Shown here: positions 35,473 through 43,508 of the stretch, piece by piece
How positions within the stretch are numbered: position 1 is the stretch's first letter
Layout: every line of letters starts with the position of its first letter
Assembly: GCA_018267385.1 (NCBI GenBank)
Contig: JAFDYN010000006.1
Span: 186,001-250,000 of the forward strand
Direction: 5' to 3'
Length of the DNA: 64,000 nucleotides
Source of the DNA: Bacteroidota bacterium
GTDB taxonomy: Bacteria; Bacteroidota; Bacteroidia; Chitinophagales; LD1
The notes under the pieces: model-generated
Database searches by the model: none
Told to the model about the DNA's origin: nothing
The model's input: only the letters and a program-made list of their open reading frames with translations
Position numbers and translations under genes: made by a program

Positions 35473-37452
35473 ATGACAACCCAACCAGAAGTAGAAAACC
35501 AATTCACACCGGAAGCTGAGAAGAGCATCAATGCGCTCATGCAGCTGATGGACCGCGTGCGGCGCGCAGCCAGAAAAGATGACAAAGGCGACCTGCAGGC
35601 TGCCCTATTACTCTCTGCAGATGACATAGCAGCCCTGGAGCAGGATGTGGTGTGGCTATTTGCCGAGGCTGATATCTCCTATGCGCTCACTGAGAGCGGC
35701 ATACCGGTAGGTAATAGCTTTGCCGGGGAAACGATGCGCCTCTTCAAGGCCTCTATCCTGCCCTATGTGCTGCATGAGCGCGACCTACGAGTAGTGATCA
35801 AAAAGATATTTCACCATAAGAAGGACGGCGACCTGTATAGTGCCCTGATGGAGGCCTATGGCAATGACTGGGTCTGCGCCAACGCAGCTAGGCTGCTGCC
35901 CGATAGCAACATCATACAGACCTATCTGGAGAATGCCGCCAAAGTGATCTCCTACCGGATAGCAGCGATAGGCATGGAGGAGGAAATACTGATCCGCGCA
36001 GGCAGGGATGAGACACTGATCACACCATTTATGGAGCAGAATAAGGAGGTGAATGAACTGCTCGTATCTATAGAAAAAGCAGACCGGGACAAGGTAGCCG
36101 AGGACTACGGCCAGGCCATGGTGATGCTGAAACAGTGCACGAGCAATATACGGAGCATGGATAAAGCTGCTGCGCAGAATGGCACGTCACTGAAGCAGAC
36201 ATTCCTGCTGCGCAAATCCGAAAAACTGGTGGAGCGGCTCAGCCGTATACTGGCCCTGATACAAGAGATGGAGGCCGGGCAGAAAGTGACTGGCTTCTGC
36301 ACGCTGATCACAGAGATCATACAGACAGAGCTGCGCCCGCGCAAGCTACGTGAATTTGTGAACGACAATATACAGATGATAGCCTACCGTATCACCGAGC
36401 ACAAGCGGATGACCGGTGAGCACTACATCACCTCAGGCAGGCGGGAGTACCGCGATATGTTTCTCTCTGCTGCGGGTGGTGGCTTTATCGTGTCCTTTAT
36501 GGTCATCATCAAGCTTTTCCTGCATCACGCACACCTGCCGCCACTGTGGGAGGGTATAGGCTACTCTCTCAACTATGCTATCGGTTTTGTAGTAGTGCAG
36601 CTGCTTGGCTTCACTATCGCTACCAAGCAGCCCGCTATGACAGCCGCCTATATAGCAGGCTCTCTGGATGGCGCGGAGGGCAAGAGGGACTATGTACGCT
36701 TTGCCGCGGTGATAGCCGCGGTGATGCGAAGCCAGATCGTATCCTTTGCCGGCAACCTGCTGGTGGTTTTCCCTTTTGCGCTACTGTGGATCTACCTGAT
36801 AGGCCTGTCTGGTGGTGACCATTTCATAGCCGGCCACGTAGCAGAGAAGATGCTGGCAGACATCTCTCCTATCCGGTCGCTCTCCGCGCTGTATGCTGCC
36901 TTTGCAGGTTTCTACCTTTTCATGGCCGGGCTGATATCAGGATTTGGCGACAATAAGGTGATCGTAAGCCGCATAGGGCTGCGGCTACAGCACCACCCAT
37001 GGCTGATACGCCATATGCGGGCAGACAGGCTGGCGCGCCTCTCACACTACCTGGACCACAACCTGGGCGGCCTGATGGGCAATATAGCTGTGGGTTTTAT
37101 GCTCGGTATGACGGCCTTTGCAGGACACATTACCGGGATACCGCTGGATATCCGCCACGTGACCTTCTCTATGGGAAACTTTGCCCTGGGCATCTACGGA
37201 CAGCACTATCATGTAGCTATGCAGATGCTGCTCTCCTGCCTGGGCGGATTGGCGGTGATCGGCTTTGTCAATTTTATCGTGAGCTTCTGGCTGGCGCTGT
37301 TTGTAGCTATGCGCTCGCGTGGTTTGTATTTCCGCAACTATCCTGACCTGATCCGGTCCGTGTGGAAGTACTTCAGGAAGCATCCGTCTGAGTTTTTCTG
37401 GCCGAAGAGGGAGGAAAAAACTGTAGAGCTGGTGGAGGCGGAGGTGTTGTAA
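35473..37452 (+). CDS. Gcr-type membrane protein (named site-specific recombinase family)
   Basis: A 659-aa protein of the family called site-specific recombinase Gcr (PF10136). Residues 1 to about 320 are helical and soluble. Residues about 325-620 hold about six hydrophobic helices, with conserved A-M-T-A-A-Y-I-A-G-S-L-D-G and the L-D-H-N-L-G-G-L-M-G-N segment. It lacks the catalytic motifs of serine or tyrosine recombinases, and several membrane helices argue against DNA recombination. No attachment sites or mobile genes surround it. Treat the family name with caution; a transporter or channel-like role is as likely. Confidence 0.78.
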   Translation: MTTQPEVENQFTPEAEKSINALMQLMDRVRRAARKDDKGDLQAALLLSADDIAALEQDVVWLFAEADISYALTESGIPVGNSFAGETMRLFKASILPYVLHERDLRVVIKKIFHHKKDGDLYSALMEAYGNDWVCANAARLLPDSNIIQTYLENAAKVISYRIAAIGMEEEILIRAGRDETLITPFMEQNKEVNELLVSIEKADRDKVAEDYGQAMVMLKQCTSNIRSMDKAAAQNGTSLKQTFLLRKSEKLVERLSRILALIQEMEAGQKVTGFCTLITEIIQTELRPRKLREFVNDNIQMIAYRITEHKRMTGEHYITSGRREYRDMFLSAAGGGFIVSFMVIIKLFLHHAHLPPLWEGIGYSLNYAIGFVVVQLLGFTIATKQPAMTAAYIAGSLDGAEGKRDYVRFAAVIAAVMRSQIVSFAGNLLVVFPFALLWIYLIGLSGGDHFIAGHVAEKMLADISPIRSLSALYAAFAGFYLFMAGLISGFGDNKVIVSRIGLRLQHHPWLIRHMRADRLARLSHYLDHNLGGLMGNIAVGFMLGMTAFAGHITGIPLDIRHVTFSMGNFALGIYGQHYHVAMQMLLSCLGGLAVIGFVNFIVSFWLALFVAMRSRGLYFRNYPDLIRSVWKYFRKHPSEFFWPKREEKTVELVEAEVL

Positions 37453-37467
37453 ATCTCTTACGCCGCC

Positions 37468-37502
37468 TTACCTCACCCTGCCCTCTCCTAAATAAGGGAA
37501 GG
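37468..37502. repeat. degenerate copy of the dispersed palindrome
   Basis: CTCACCCTGCCCTCTCC then AAGGGAAGG follows the Gcr-type gene by 15 bp. It resembles the 14561/16411 element but with a weaker palindrome. Confidence 0.45.
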
Positions 37503-37615
37503 TAACAGCCAATACAGTAGCATCCTCGCATCTTGTTTAAAACAAATAACAGCTTGCCTATCTTTTTTGAATCTTAGGTTTGGCTATTCTATCTTTCCGA
37601 TCTTAAAGCATTCCA

Positions 37616-38773
37616 TTGAAGTATATCGTTGCCTTTCTTCTTATTGCAGCTATCGCGTGTTTGTCATTCGTACCGGCGCCGACTGATGGCGATGAACTGC
37701 GTATGAATCAGGTGCAGATCATAGCCAGCCACAATAGCTACCACCTCCGTACCGACAAGCGCGTGCTCCGCTATATCAAGAACCTCTACAAGATGGGCCT
37801 GCTACCGCGAGACCTCAATCCTGATGAACTGGACTACCAGCATGTGCCGCTTACTGAGCAGTTTGATAAATATGGCATACGCGGAGTGGAGCTGGACGTG
37901 TACTATGACCCGCAGGGCGGACGCTACTACTCTCGGAGGCTGAGGTCATTTGTAGGACTCAAGGCAGCCTCCGGCATACCGGAGCTAAAGAAGCCCGGCT
38001 ATAAGATGCTGCATATCCCCGACGTGGATTACAACTCTACTAATCTGACCTTCAAAGATGGACTCGCGGAGGTGAAACGCTGGAGTGAGACGCACCCGCA
38101 CCACCTACCTATCTTCATACATGTAGAGGTGAAGACTGATGCTGTGGGAGACCATGTACCTGCGCTGCGCCGCTTTGCCAAGGCCTTGCCGTTTGACTCG
38201 GCAGCTGCAGATGCGCTGGACGCAGAGGTGAGAGATATCTTTGGCCAGGACCTGAAAGGGGTGATCATACCAGATGACCTGCGCGGCACGGATAGCACGC
38301 TGGAGCATGCCATCCTCACCCGCGGCTGGCCCACCCTGGCTGAGGCGCGAGGTAAGGTGATATTCACCATAGACTGCAACGGAGATGAACATGAGACCTA
38401 TATCAAGGGGCATCCCTCGTATCGTGGCAGGGTGATGTTTACGTACGCTAAACCGGGCACCCCCGAGGCTGCATTTGTGAAATACAATGACCCTGAGCGG
38501 CACTTTGCCGATATACAGGCGGCGGTGAAAAAGGGCTACATCATTCGTACACGGTGCGACGAAGGTGCCAATCAGGCCCGCGCCGGAGACTATACAGAGA
38601 TGCACCTGGCCATGAATAGCTGGGGGCAGATACTATCTACCGACTACTACAAACCGGACGATAAAGCGGGTACCAAAGGCTGGAGCGACTATCACGTGCA
38701 GTGGACTCAGCCGGGCATAGCCAGGATAGACTCTATAGCTACCGGAGGCAAGATGGGCATGCTGGGAGAATGA
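37616..38773 (+). CDS. Ca2+-dependent phosphoinositide-specific phospholipase C-like protein (TTG start)
   Basis: A 385-aa exported enzyme (signal peptide 1-21) of the PI-PLC-C1-like family (PF16670). Catalytic and calcium-site features are present: I-I-A-S-H-N-S-Y-H, then G-V-E-L-D-V-Y-Y-D-P, then F-I-H-V-E-V-K-T-D, then F-T-I-D-C-N-G-D. The start is TTG at 37616, giving MKYIVAF; no ATG precedes the signal peptide. It could act on inositol phospholipids from hosts or on other lipids. Substrate untested from sequence. It is followed by a long AT-rich inverted repeat. Confidence 0.82.
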   Translation: MKYIVAFLLIAAIACLSFVPAPTDGDELRMNQVQIIASHNSYHLRTDKRVLRYIKNLYKMGLLPRDLNPDELDYQHVPLTEQFDKYGIRGVELDVYYDPQGGRYYSRRLRSFVGLKAASGIPELKKPGYKMLHIPDVDYNSTNLTFKDGLAEVKRWSETHPHHLPIFIHVEVKTDAVGDHVPALRRFAKALPFDSAAADALDAEVRDIFGQDLKGVIIPDDLRGTDSTLEHAILTRGWPTLAEARGKVIFTIDCNGDEHETYIKGHPSYRGRVMFTYAKPGTPEAAFVKYNDPERHFADIQAAVKKGYIIRTRCDEGANQARAGDYTEMHLAMNSWGQILSTDYYKPDDKAGTKGWSDYHVQWTQPGIARIDSIATGGKMGMLGE

Positions 38774-38777
38774 TGTT

Positions 38778-38867
38778 GATTTACTGAATTACAGATGTAC
38801 AGATGTACGGAAAATGCAGTACTGGAATCTGTATTAGCAAATCTGTAATTCTGTAAATAAGTAAATC
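38778..38867. repeat. AT-rich imperfect inverted repeat between convergent genes
   Basis: The arm GATTTACT-GAATTACAGAT at 38778-38796 pairs with ATCTGTAATTC (38841-38851) and AGTAAATC (38860-38867), with an 8-nt bulge. It lies between two convergent genes and could serve as a two-way terminator. Related ACAGATGTAC and TAAATAAGTAAATCCGTAAATC runs fill the rest. Confidence 0.5.
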
Positions 38868-38873
38868 CGTAAA

Positions 38874-39308
38874 TCAATCCAATGGTACTACCAGCATCGG
38901 AATGCGCGACTGGTCTATGATCTGGTGCGTGATATCCTGGCCAAAGACGCGCTTGAGGAAGTTATGTTTGTGCGCGCCTATCACGATCAGGTCTGCGTCC
39001 AGCTTGCTAGCCTCGGCAAAGATCGTCTCTACAGTAGGCCCTTGTATAAGCAGCGCTTCGGATGGCACCCGCTGGTCATGCAGCTCCTTGTGATAGGCAC
39101 GGAGCGCTTTGTGCTCTGTACGCAGGTCATCAGCCAGAGTCTTGCGCACATACATAGGACCGGCATCCATGCCTACAAAATCCGGATCGGGCATAGCTAT
39201 GTGCACTACCCAGACTTTTGCCTTGGTACAAAGCGCCAGCTCTGCCGCTTTATTGAGCAGGAGGATATCTCCCTGCTCCAGATCTACTGCTACGAGTATG
39301 TTTTTCAT
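38874..39308 (-). CDS. universal stress protein (UspA family)
   Basis: A 144-aa Usp domain protein starting I-L-V-A-V-D. The usual ATP site G-x2-G-x9-G-S/T is degenerate: the segment reads V-I-G-A-H-K-H-N-F and then F-G-Q-D-I-T, so the second Gly is Lys. It is more like the non-ATP-binding members. The C-terminus ends I-P-M-L-V-V-P-L-D, as in the family. It is convergent with the phospholipase-like gene. Regulation not visible. Confidence 0.88.
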   Translation of the reverse strand: MKNILVAVDLEQGDILLLNKAAELALCTKAKVWVVHIAMPDPDFVGMDAGPMYVRKTLADDLRTEHKALRAYHKELHDQRVPSEALLIQGPTVETIFAEASKLDADLIVIGAHKHNFLKRVFGQDITHQIIDQSRIPMLVVPLD

Positions 39309-39472
39309 GAGAGGATGGATGGTTTATATCAAAGTTAATGATAAGTCAGGATAAAGGCATGACCGGAGTCATGGCTTATAACAGTATTTATCACAAGGGT
39401 TGTGCCATATAAATGGCCGGAGCCTGCATGAGCTGGGATAATATGGCTAAAGGGAGAGTGCTTAAATAAAAA
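39309..39472. other. intergenic region, no gene seen
   Basis: About 160 bp between the Usp start and the terminator at 39473. I find no ORF, tRNA or strong hairpin here. The part next to 39308 must hold the Usp promoter on the minus strand. Confidence 0.5.
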
Positions 39473-39502
39473 ATAGCCCTGGCATGGCAGCACGAGGGCT
39501 AT
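39468..39502 (-). terminator. second terminator downstream of the tRNA-like RNA
   Basis: On the minus strand the 8-bp stem ATAGCCCT / AGGGCTAT is followed by TTTTTATTTAAG. It lies about 70 bp past the first terminator (39574-39599), which makes two in series after the tRNA-like gene. Confidence 0.7.
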
Positions 39503-39573
39503 TGAGACATCAGCGACACACAGAGAGCTGACATCGATTCTCTACCTAAAAATTACATGACGCGGACGGCGTC

Positions 39574-39599
39574 AAAAAAGCCAGAGCAAGAACTCTGGC
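39574..39599 (-). terminator. terminator of the tRNA-like RNA
   Basis: On the minus strand the 7-bp stem GCCAGAG-TTCTTG-CTCTGGC is followed by TTTTTT. It begins 7 nt after the tRNA-like 3' end. This supports a discrete short transcript. Confidence 0.88.
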
Positions 39600-39606
39600 C
39601 GTTGTG

Positions 39607-39773
39607 CTGTTGGAGCAGGAGTCGAACCTACAAGAGGAGGTTAGTCTGGTTGCCGTCTTGCTTGCTAGGGACAGGTCGTGACCTGTCCCTACACTCAATC
39701 TTTTCACCGGATTTGTCCCTGGCTCCTCACCCCCGAGACAGGAGGGCATGTCTGCCAATTTCATCACCCAACA
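39607..39773 (-). ncRNA. tRNA-like RNA with a giant variable arm, anticodon GUC
   Basis: A 167-nt RNA with every arm of a tRNA. Acceptor TGTTGGG pairs with TCCAACA (one G-U), discriminator G, no encoded CCA. D arm ATG-AAATTGGCAGA-CAT (39764-39748) has a leucine-type loop. Anticodon arm CCCTC-CTGTCTC-GGGGG gives anticodon GTC (39739-39737). T arm is GTAGG-TTCGACT-CCTGC. Between anticodon arm and T arm stands a stem GAGGAG / CTCCTC (39728-39723 with 39639-39634) that encloses 83 nt, including a near-perfect 26-nt palindrome TAGGGACAGGTC-GT-GACCTGTCCCTA (39666-39691). GUC and G73 fit Asp, but Asp tRNAs have no long arm. It could be a tRNA variant, a regulatory RNA or a tRNA with an inserted repeat. 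Confidence 0.75.
39666..39691. repeat. 26-nt palindrome inside the tRNA-like variable arm
   Basis: TAGGGACAGGTC and its exact reverse complement meet around GT. It resembles small mobile palindromes found dispersed in many genomes, so it may be an insertion into the arm. As RNA it forms an 11-bp hairpin with a CRTG-type tetraloop. Confidence 0.65.
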
Positions 39774-39918
39774 ATATTGCGATTGCTTCCGCTTTCGTAA
39801 TACAAAGATAACATGACACCCCATTATTTACAAATAATTCAAAGAACAGAAACATAATATACAGAAACGATAATAAAAATAACTTTCTTTACATTTACAC
39901 AAAAACAGCACGCAAAAA

Positions 39919-40395
39919 ATGGCTCTGAATTACGAAATCGATAACCTGGATCTGCGGATATTGAATACACTGATGGAAAATGCCTTCATTCCTTATACCG
40001 AAATAGGCAAAAAGCTCTTCGTCTCCGCAGGCACCATACATGTGCGTATGGCCAAGATGGAGAAACTAGGCATCGTAAAAAGTCCGCGCCTGCAGATAGA
40101 CCTGGCAAAGCTGGGAATGGATGTGACGGCATTCATAGGGGTGTATCTGGTGCGTAGCGACCAGTATGATAAGGTAGTCAAGGAGCTGCGTAAAATACCG
40201 GAGGTGGTATCCTGCCACTATACCACGGGCAACTATAGCCTATTCCTGAGGATCATCTGCCGCGATACGCAGCACCTGCGCGAGGTGCTACATGACAAGC
40301 TACAAAAGATAGAGGGTATCAATCGCACTGAGACCCTGATATCACTCGATGAGAGTTTTGACAGGCCGCTGCAGATAGCGCTGGAGGAGGAGTGA
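39919..40395 (+). CDS. Lrp/AsnC-family transcription regulator
   Basis: A 158-aa regulator: winged HTH at 8-60 (I-D-N-L-D-L-R-I-L-N-T-L then Y-T-E-I-G-K-K-L-F-V-S-A-G-T-I-H-V-R) and a RAM ligand-sensing domain (about 70-150, with V-V-S-C-H-Y-T-T-G-N-Y-S). Such proteins bind amino acids and act as octamers or hexadecamers. It is divergent from the tRNA-like RNA, with about 145 bp between them that is AT-rich. The targets are unknown. Confidence 0.92.
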   Translation: MALNYEIDNLDLRILNTLMENAFIPYTEIGKKLFVSAGTIHVRMAKMEKLGIVKSPRLQIDLAKLGMDVTAFIGVYLVRSDQYDKVVKELRKIPEVVSCHYTTGNYSLFLRIICRDTQHLREVLHDKLQKIEGINRTETLISLDESFDRPLQIALEEE

Positions 40396-40488
40396 TCGTC
40401 TGAAACAGAATTTGAGAATTAGCAGAATCTAACAGTCAAATACCATTTAAGTTAAAGATTGCTTCGCTACGCTCGCAAATCACATCAT

Positions 40489-40515
40489 AAAAAAACCCGC
40501 CGGATGCCGGCGGGT
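40489..40515 (-). terminator. terminator of coiled-coil paralogue B
   Basis: On the minus strand ACCCGCCGG-CAT-CCGGCGGGT is followed by TTTTTTTATG. It lies 24 bp after the stop at 40540. Confidence 0.9.
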
Positions 40516-40539
40516 CCTGATTAATGCTTGTCGTATTTC

Positions 40540-41469
40540 TTACTTGAGCGTCACTGAGCTCTGGCCTATCAGGTAGCCTGCCTGGTATACTTCTACTTTG
40601 TAGGTACCTGCAGTCTTGATATTCTCAGTCCAGTCTATAGCTACATTCTTGCTGGTTTGATCCCAGTCGAGATCTACTTTTTTGCTGTACTGCATATCTG
40701 TACCGCCGTCAGCCAGCTTCAGTGTGCCTGAGCCCTGGTCAGCTACAGATATTGTTTCACCCTTAGGGTTGATCACGCGTACATAGAGAGAGAGGTTGCC
40801 CTTCTCCAGTACTTTATTGTCACCTGTAGCAAAGCTGATTTTGAGCAGGTCTATGCTCTTGGCGCTGGTCTTTGCTACTTCCTTGCCGTTCTTCTTCTTC
40901 TTCTCCCCTTCTACCTTCAGATTCTGCAGGTGGAGCAGTGAGCCGAGCTCGACCTTCTTGGATAGTCCCTTGTTTTGATCAGTGAGAGTAGCTGTCGTTG
41001 TCTTCTCCGCATCCAGGTTTTTAGTCAGGTCGAGATTCTTGGCGTTCAGTTCCTGGTTTTGGGCAGTAAGCTCTTCTATCTTCTTTTGCAGCTCGGCATT
41101 CTGAGCCTGTACCTGTGCTACCATATCCTTATACTTCTTCAGCTCGCCTGCTGAGAGATTGCCACGCTTCTGAGCAGCAGCCAGCTCTCCTTGTATCTTC
41201 TCTATCTGAGCCTGACGATTATTGACGATGCTGTCCAGCTCAGAGTTTTTGCCCTTCATGCTCTCGAGGTCCTGCTTGGCAGTCTCAAACTGCTGATTAA
41301 GACTCTTGAGCTCCGTATCCTTTTGTTCTATTACTGTTTTCTGGTCTTCACGCTTCCGGTTTTCATCCCACAGCTTGTAGATGGCACCGCCATTGATCAG
41401 GAGCAGGAGAATGATGATGGCTATGTAGATCTTCTTGCTACCGCCGGCACCTTGCTTATTGTCTTCCAT
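40540..41469 (-). CDS. membrane-anchored coiled-coil protein, paralogue B
   Basis: A 309-aa paralogue of 34350-35276, with the same plan: N-terminal tail, one membrane helix (about 13-33), coiled coil of about 150 residues rich in Gln, Lys and Glu, then a beta-rich C-terminal domain ending G-Q-S-S-V-T-L-K. Identity is highest at the coil-to-beta junction (N-L-D-A-E-K-T-T to K-K-V-E-L-G-S-L-L). It is transcribed away from exbB. No function recognised. Linkage to TonB-ExbBD genes hints at an envelope role. Confidence 0.8.
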   Translation of the reverse strand: MEDNKQGAGGSKKIYIAIIILLLLINGGAIYKLWDENRKREDQKTVIEQKDTELKSLNQQFETAKQDLESMKGKNSELDSIVNNRQAQIEKIQGELAAAQKRGNLSAGELKKYKDMVAQVQAQNAELQKKIEELTAQNQELNAKNLDLTKNLDAEKTTTATLTDQNKGLSKKVELGSLLHLQNLKVEGEKKKKNGKEVAKTSAKSIDLLKISFATGDNKVLEKGNLSLYVRVINPKGETISVADQGSGTLKLADGGTDMQYSKKVDLDWDQTSKNVAIDWTENIKTAGTYKVEVYQAGYLIGQSSVTLK

Positions 41470-41920
41470 TGAGAATTTGGTTTTTGATTTCTGTAAAAAT
41501 ATGATTTAAAAATATGATATCTGATGTCTTATTACTACCTGCATGTGGATAGCCACCATCCATACTAGTATACTGTACAGCTATATACATGATCCGATCT
41601 GAAATGTCAAGAAGTTAGCTTTTAACAGTGCCAAATTCATGCCAAATTCTAAATATATGTTATCAAATTTCGGTAGACACTATATTTTACCTGACCAATG
41701 AGAACATCTACCGATTTGTCATGGTTTTGCAATAAGTCATGGCGAAAATTGTAGCTCCGCAATACCTCTCGGGGACAGGCGTTGTAATAGCCAAAATGAG
41801 GCACAGTGCGGTGCGCAACACACGGTCCCTATTTTTGAAACAAAATTTTGAATAGAGAATTAAAAATCTATTTTTGAACTTCTCAATAATAAACCATTAA
41901 ACTAAAAAACAATAAGTATC
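41470..41920. promoter_or_regulatory. divergent promoter region, coiled-coil gene and exbB
   Basis: This 451-bp gap has no gene. On the minus strand TTGGCATGAATTTGGCA (41645-41629) resembles a sigma-54 promoter for the coiled-coil gene, with a leader of about 150 nt. On the plus strand TTTTG (41846-41850), 18 nt and TATTTTTG (41869-41876) form a good vegetative promoter for exbB. A second TATTTTTG lies at 41830-41837. AGCTGTACA occurs in the leader of both coiled-coil paralogues. Confidence 0.5.
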
Positions 41921-42730
41921 ATGGCACAAGCTCCTGCTAAACAACAACAAAAGGGATTCGACTTCAGCATCCTGGTAGTACCTATCGCATTGATCATCGG
42001 TTATTGTATCTGGAAGTTTTTCTGCGGTAACTATGTAGATGCAAAGGAAGAGCCACTGAAGAATGCAGATGGCAGCTCAAACATCTTTGGTCTGATATAC
42101 AAGGGCGGTTTCATCGTACCTATCCTGATCGGTATGCTCATCACCGTAATCAGCTACTCTATAGAGCGTGCTATCACTATCACTAAGGCTAAGGGTACCG
42201 GTTCTATCGAGCCATTCCTGCAGAAGATCAAGACTGCCCTCTCTAATGGTGACGTAAACGGCGCCCTGGCTGAGTGCAACAAGCAAAAAGGATCAGTAGC
42301 AAATGTGGTACAGGCCGGCCTGCACAAGTATCAGGAGATGGCAACTAATACTGAACTGGAAGGCGAAAAGAAAGTACTCGCTATCCAGCAGGAGATCGAA
42401 GAGGCTACCTCTCTGGAGCTCCCTATGCTGCAAAAGAACCTCGTATTCCTCTCTACTATCGCCTCTGTAGGTACCCTCGTGGCACTCCTCGGTACGGTGA
42501 TCGGTATGATCAAGTCTTTCGCCGCTCTCGCTACTACAGGCTCTCCTGACCCTACCAAGCTCTCTGCAGGTATCTCTGAGGCCCTCGTCAATACGGCTAT
42601 CGGTATCGCTACCTCTGCGTGCGCGATCATCCTGTACAACGTATTTACCAGCCAGATCGACTCCCTGACATATGCTATAGACGAGATCGGTTTCAGCATC
42701 GCACAGTCATTTGCCAGCCGCAAGAAGTAA
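41921..42730 (+). CDS. exbB: ExbB/TolQ/MotA-family proton channel protein
   Basis: A 269-aa inner-membrane protein with three helices (about 18-37, 60-80 and 180-215), and the family core A-S-V-G-T-L-V-A-L-L-G-T-V-I-G-M-I. It forms the stator that uses proton flow with ExbD to energise TonB. It heads the exbB-exbD-exbD-tonB cluster. It is more extended at the N-terminus than the enteric ExbB. Confidence 0.93.
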   Translation: MAQAPAKQQQKGFDFSILVVPIALIIGYCIWKFFCGNYVDAKEEPLKNADGSSNIFGLIYKGGFIVPILIGMLITVISYSIERAITITKAKGTGSIEPFLQKIKTALSNGDVNGALAECNKQKGSVANVVQAGLHKYQEMATNTELEGEKKVLAIQQEIEEATSLELPMLQKNLVFLSTIASVGTLVALLGTVIGMIKSFAALATTGSPDPTKLSAGISEALVNTAIGIATSACAIILYNVFTSQIDSLTYAIDEIGFSIAQSFASRKK

Positions 42731-42816
42731 TTGGTAATAAGCAGCATGCATAAAATAAGCCTTGCGCTTATGGAAATGCAACTCTTTTGTCATCACTAAT
42801 AATTAAAGCTGGTAAA

Positions 42817-43479
42817 ATGCCTAAAGTAAAAATACCAAGGAAAAGCACCTCAGTAGATATGACCGCCATGTGTGACGTGTCATTCCTCCTGCTCACGTTC
42901 TTTATCCTCACCTCAAAATTCAAGCCTACCGAGCCGGTAGCCATAGACCTGCCAAACTCCCGCTCGGAGATACAGGTGAATGATGCTATCAAGATATCTG
43001 TAGATAAAAACGGTAAGGCCTATATCAACTATCCCAGCGCTACCTTCCGCCTGAAGGCGCTGGAAAAGATGGCTGAATACTATAAGGACAAATACCCTAA
43101 CCTGGTAAACCTGACTGACAAGCAGAAGGCAAACTTTGCGCAGGTAGAGACATTCGGATTTAATGCAAAAACGAATGTGGGCGAGCTGCTGAATAAGAAG
43201 CCTGATGAGATCAGCGCAGAGAGCACCGGTATACCGATAGACTCTGCTGACAATCAGCTGGGAGACTGGGTCATGGCTGGCAGGTATGCAGACGTGGATA
43301 TCAACCACCCTAGCGCGCGCAACGCGATACGCATAGCGATCAAGGGAGACAAGAATACCGACGTAAAGGCCGTACAGGAAGTGATCAAGACCCTGACGGA
43401 GAAAGACATCCATACCTTTAACCTGATCACCACCCTGGCGGGTGGCTCTTCTGCCGCAGCCGCGGAGAAGAAAGAATAA
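42817..43479 (+). CDS. exbD: biopolymer transport protein ExbD (first copy)
   Basis: Counted from the ATG at 42817 (MPKVKIPRKST), which fits the family start; an in-frame TTG lies 30 bp earlier. The single helix contains the conserved Asp: M-C-D-V-S-F-L-L-L-T-F-F-I-L. The periplasmic part is longer than usual and carries a D/E/N-rich variable region. Second gene of the unit. The two ExbD copies are probably used as a heteromer. Confidence 0.9.
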   Translation: MPKVKIPRKSTSVDMTAMCDVSFLLLTFFILTSKFKPTEPVAIDLPNSRSEIQVNDAIKISVDKNGKAYINYPSATFRLKALEKMAEYYKDKYPNLVNLTDKQKANFAQVETFGFNAKTNVGELLNKKPDEISAESTGIPIDSADNQLGDWVMAGRYADVDINHPSARNAIRIAIKGDKNTDVKAVQEVIKTLTEKDIHTFNLITTLAGGSSAAAAEKKE

Positions 43480-43508
43480 ATTCTTAATCTAATAAAGACC
43501 AGGATACA

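Noticed and set aside
35473..37452. integrative element suggested by a recombinase name
   Set aside because: No attachment repeats, transposase, phage or conjugation genes surround it, and the protein has membrane helices.
39607..39773. tmRNA, or a tRNA with a group I intron in the anticodon loop
   Set aside because: The D stem and anticodon stem are continuous and complete, so the extra sequence is not in the anticodon loop. A tmRNA lacks a normal D stem and has a tag reading frame, not seen here.
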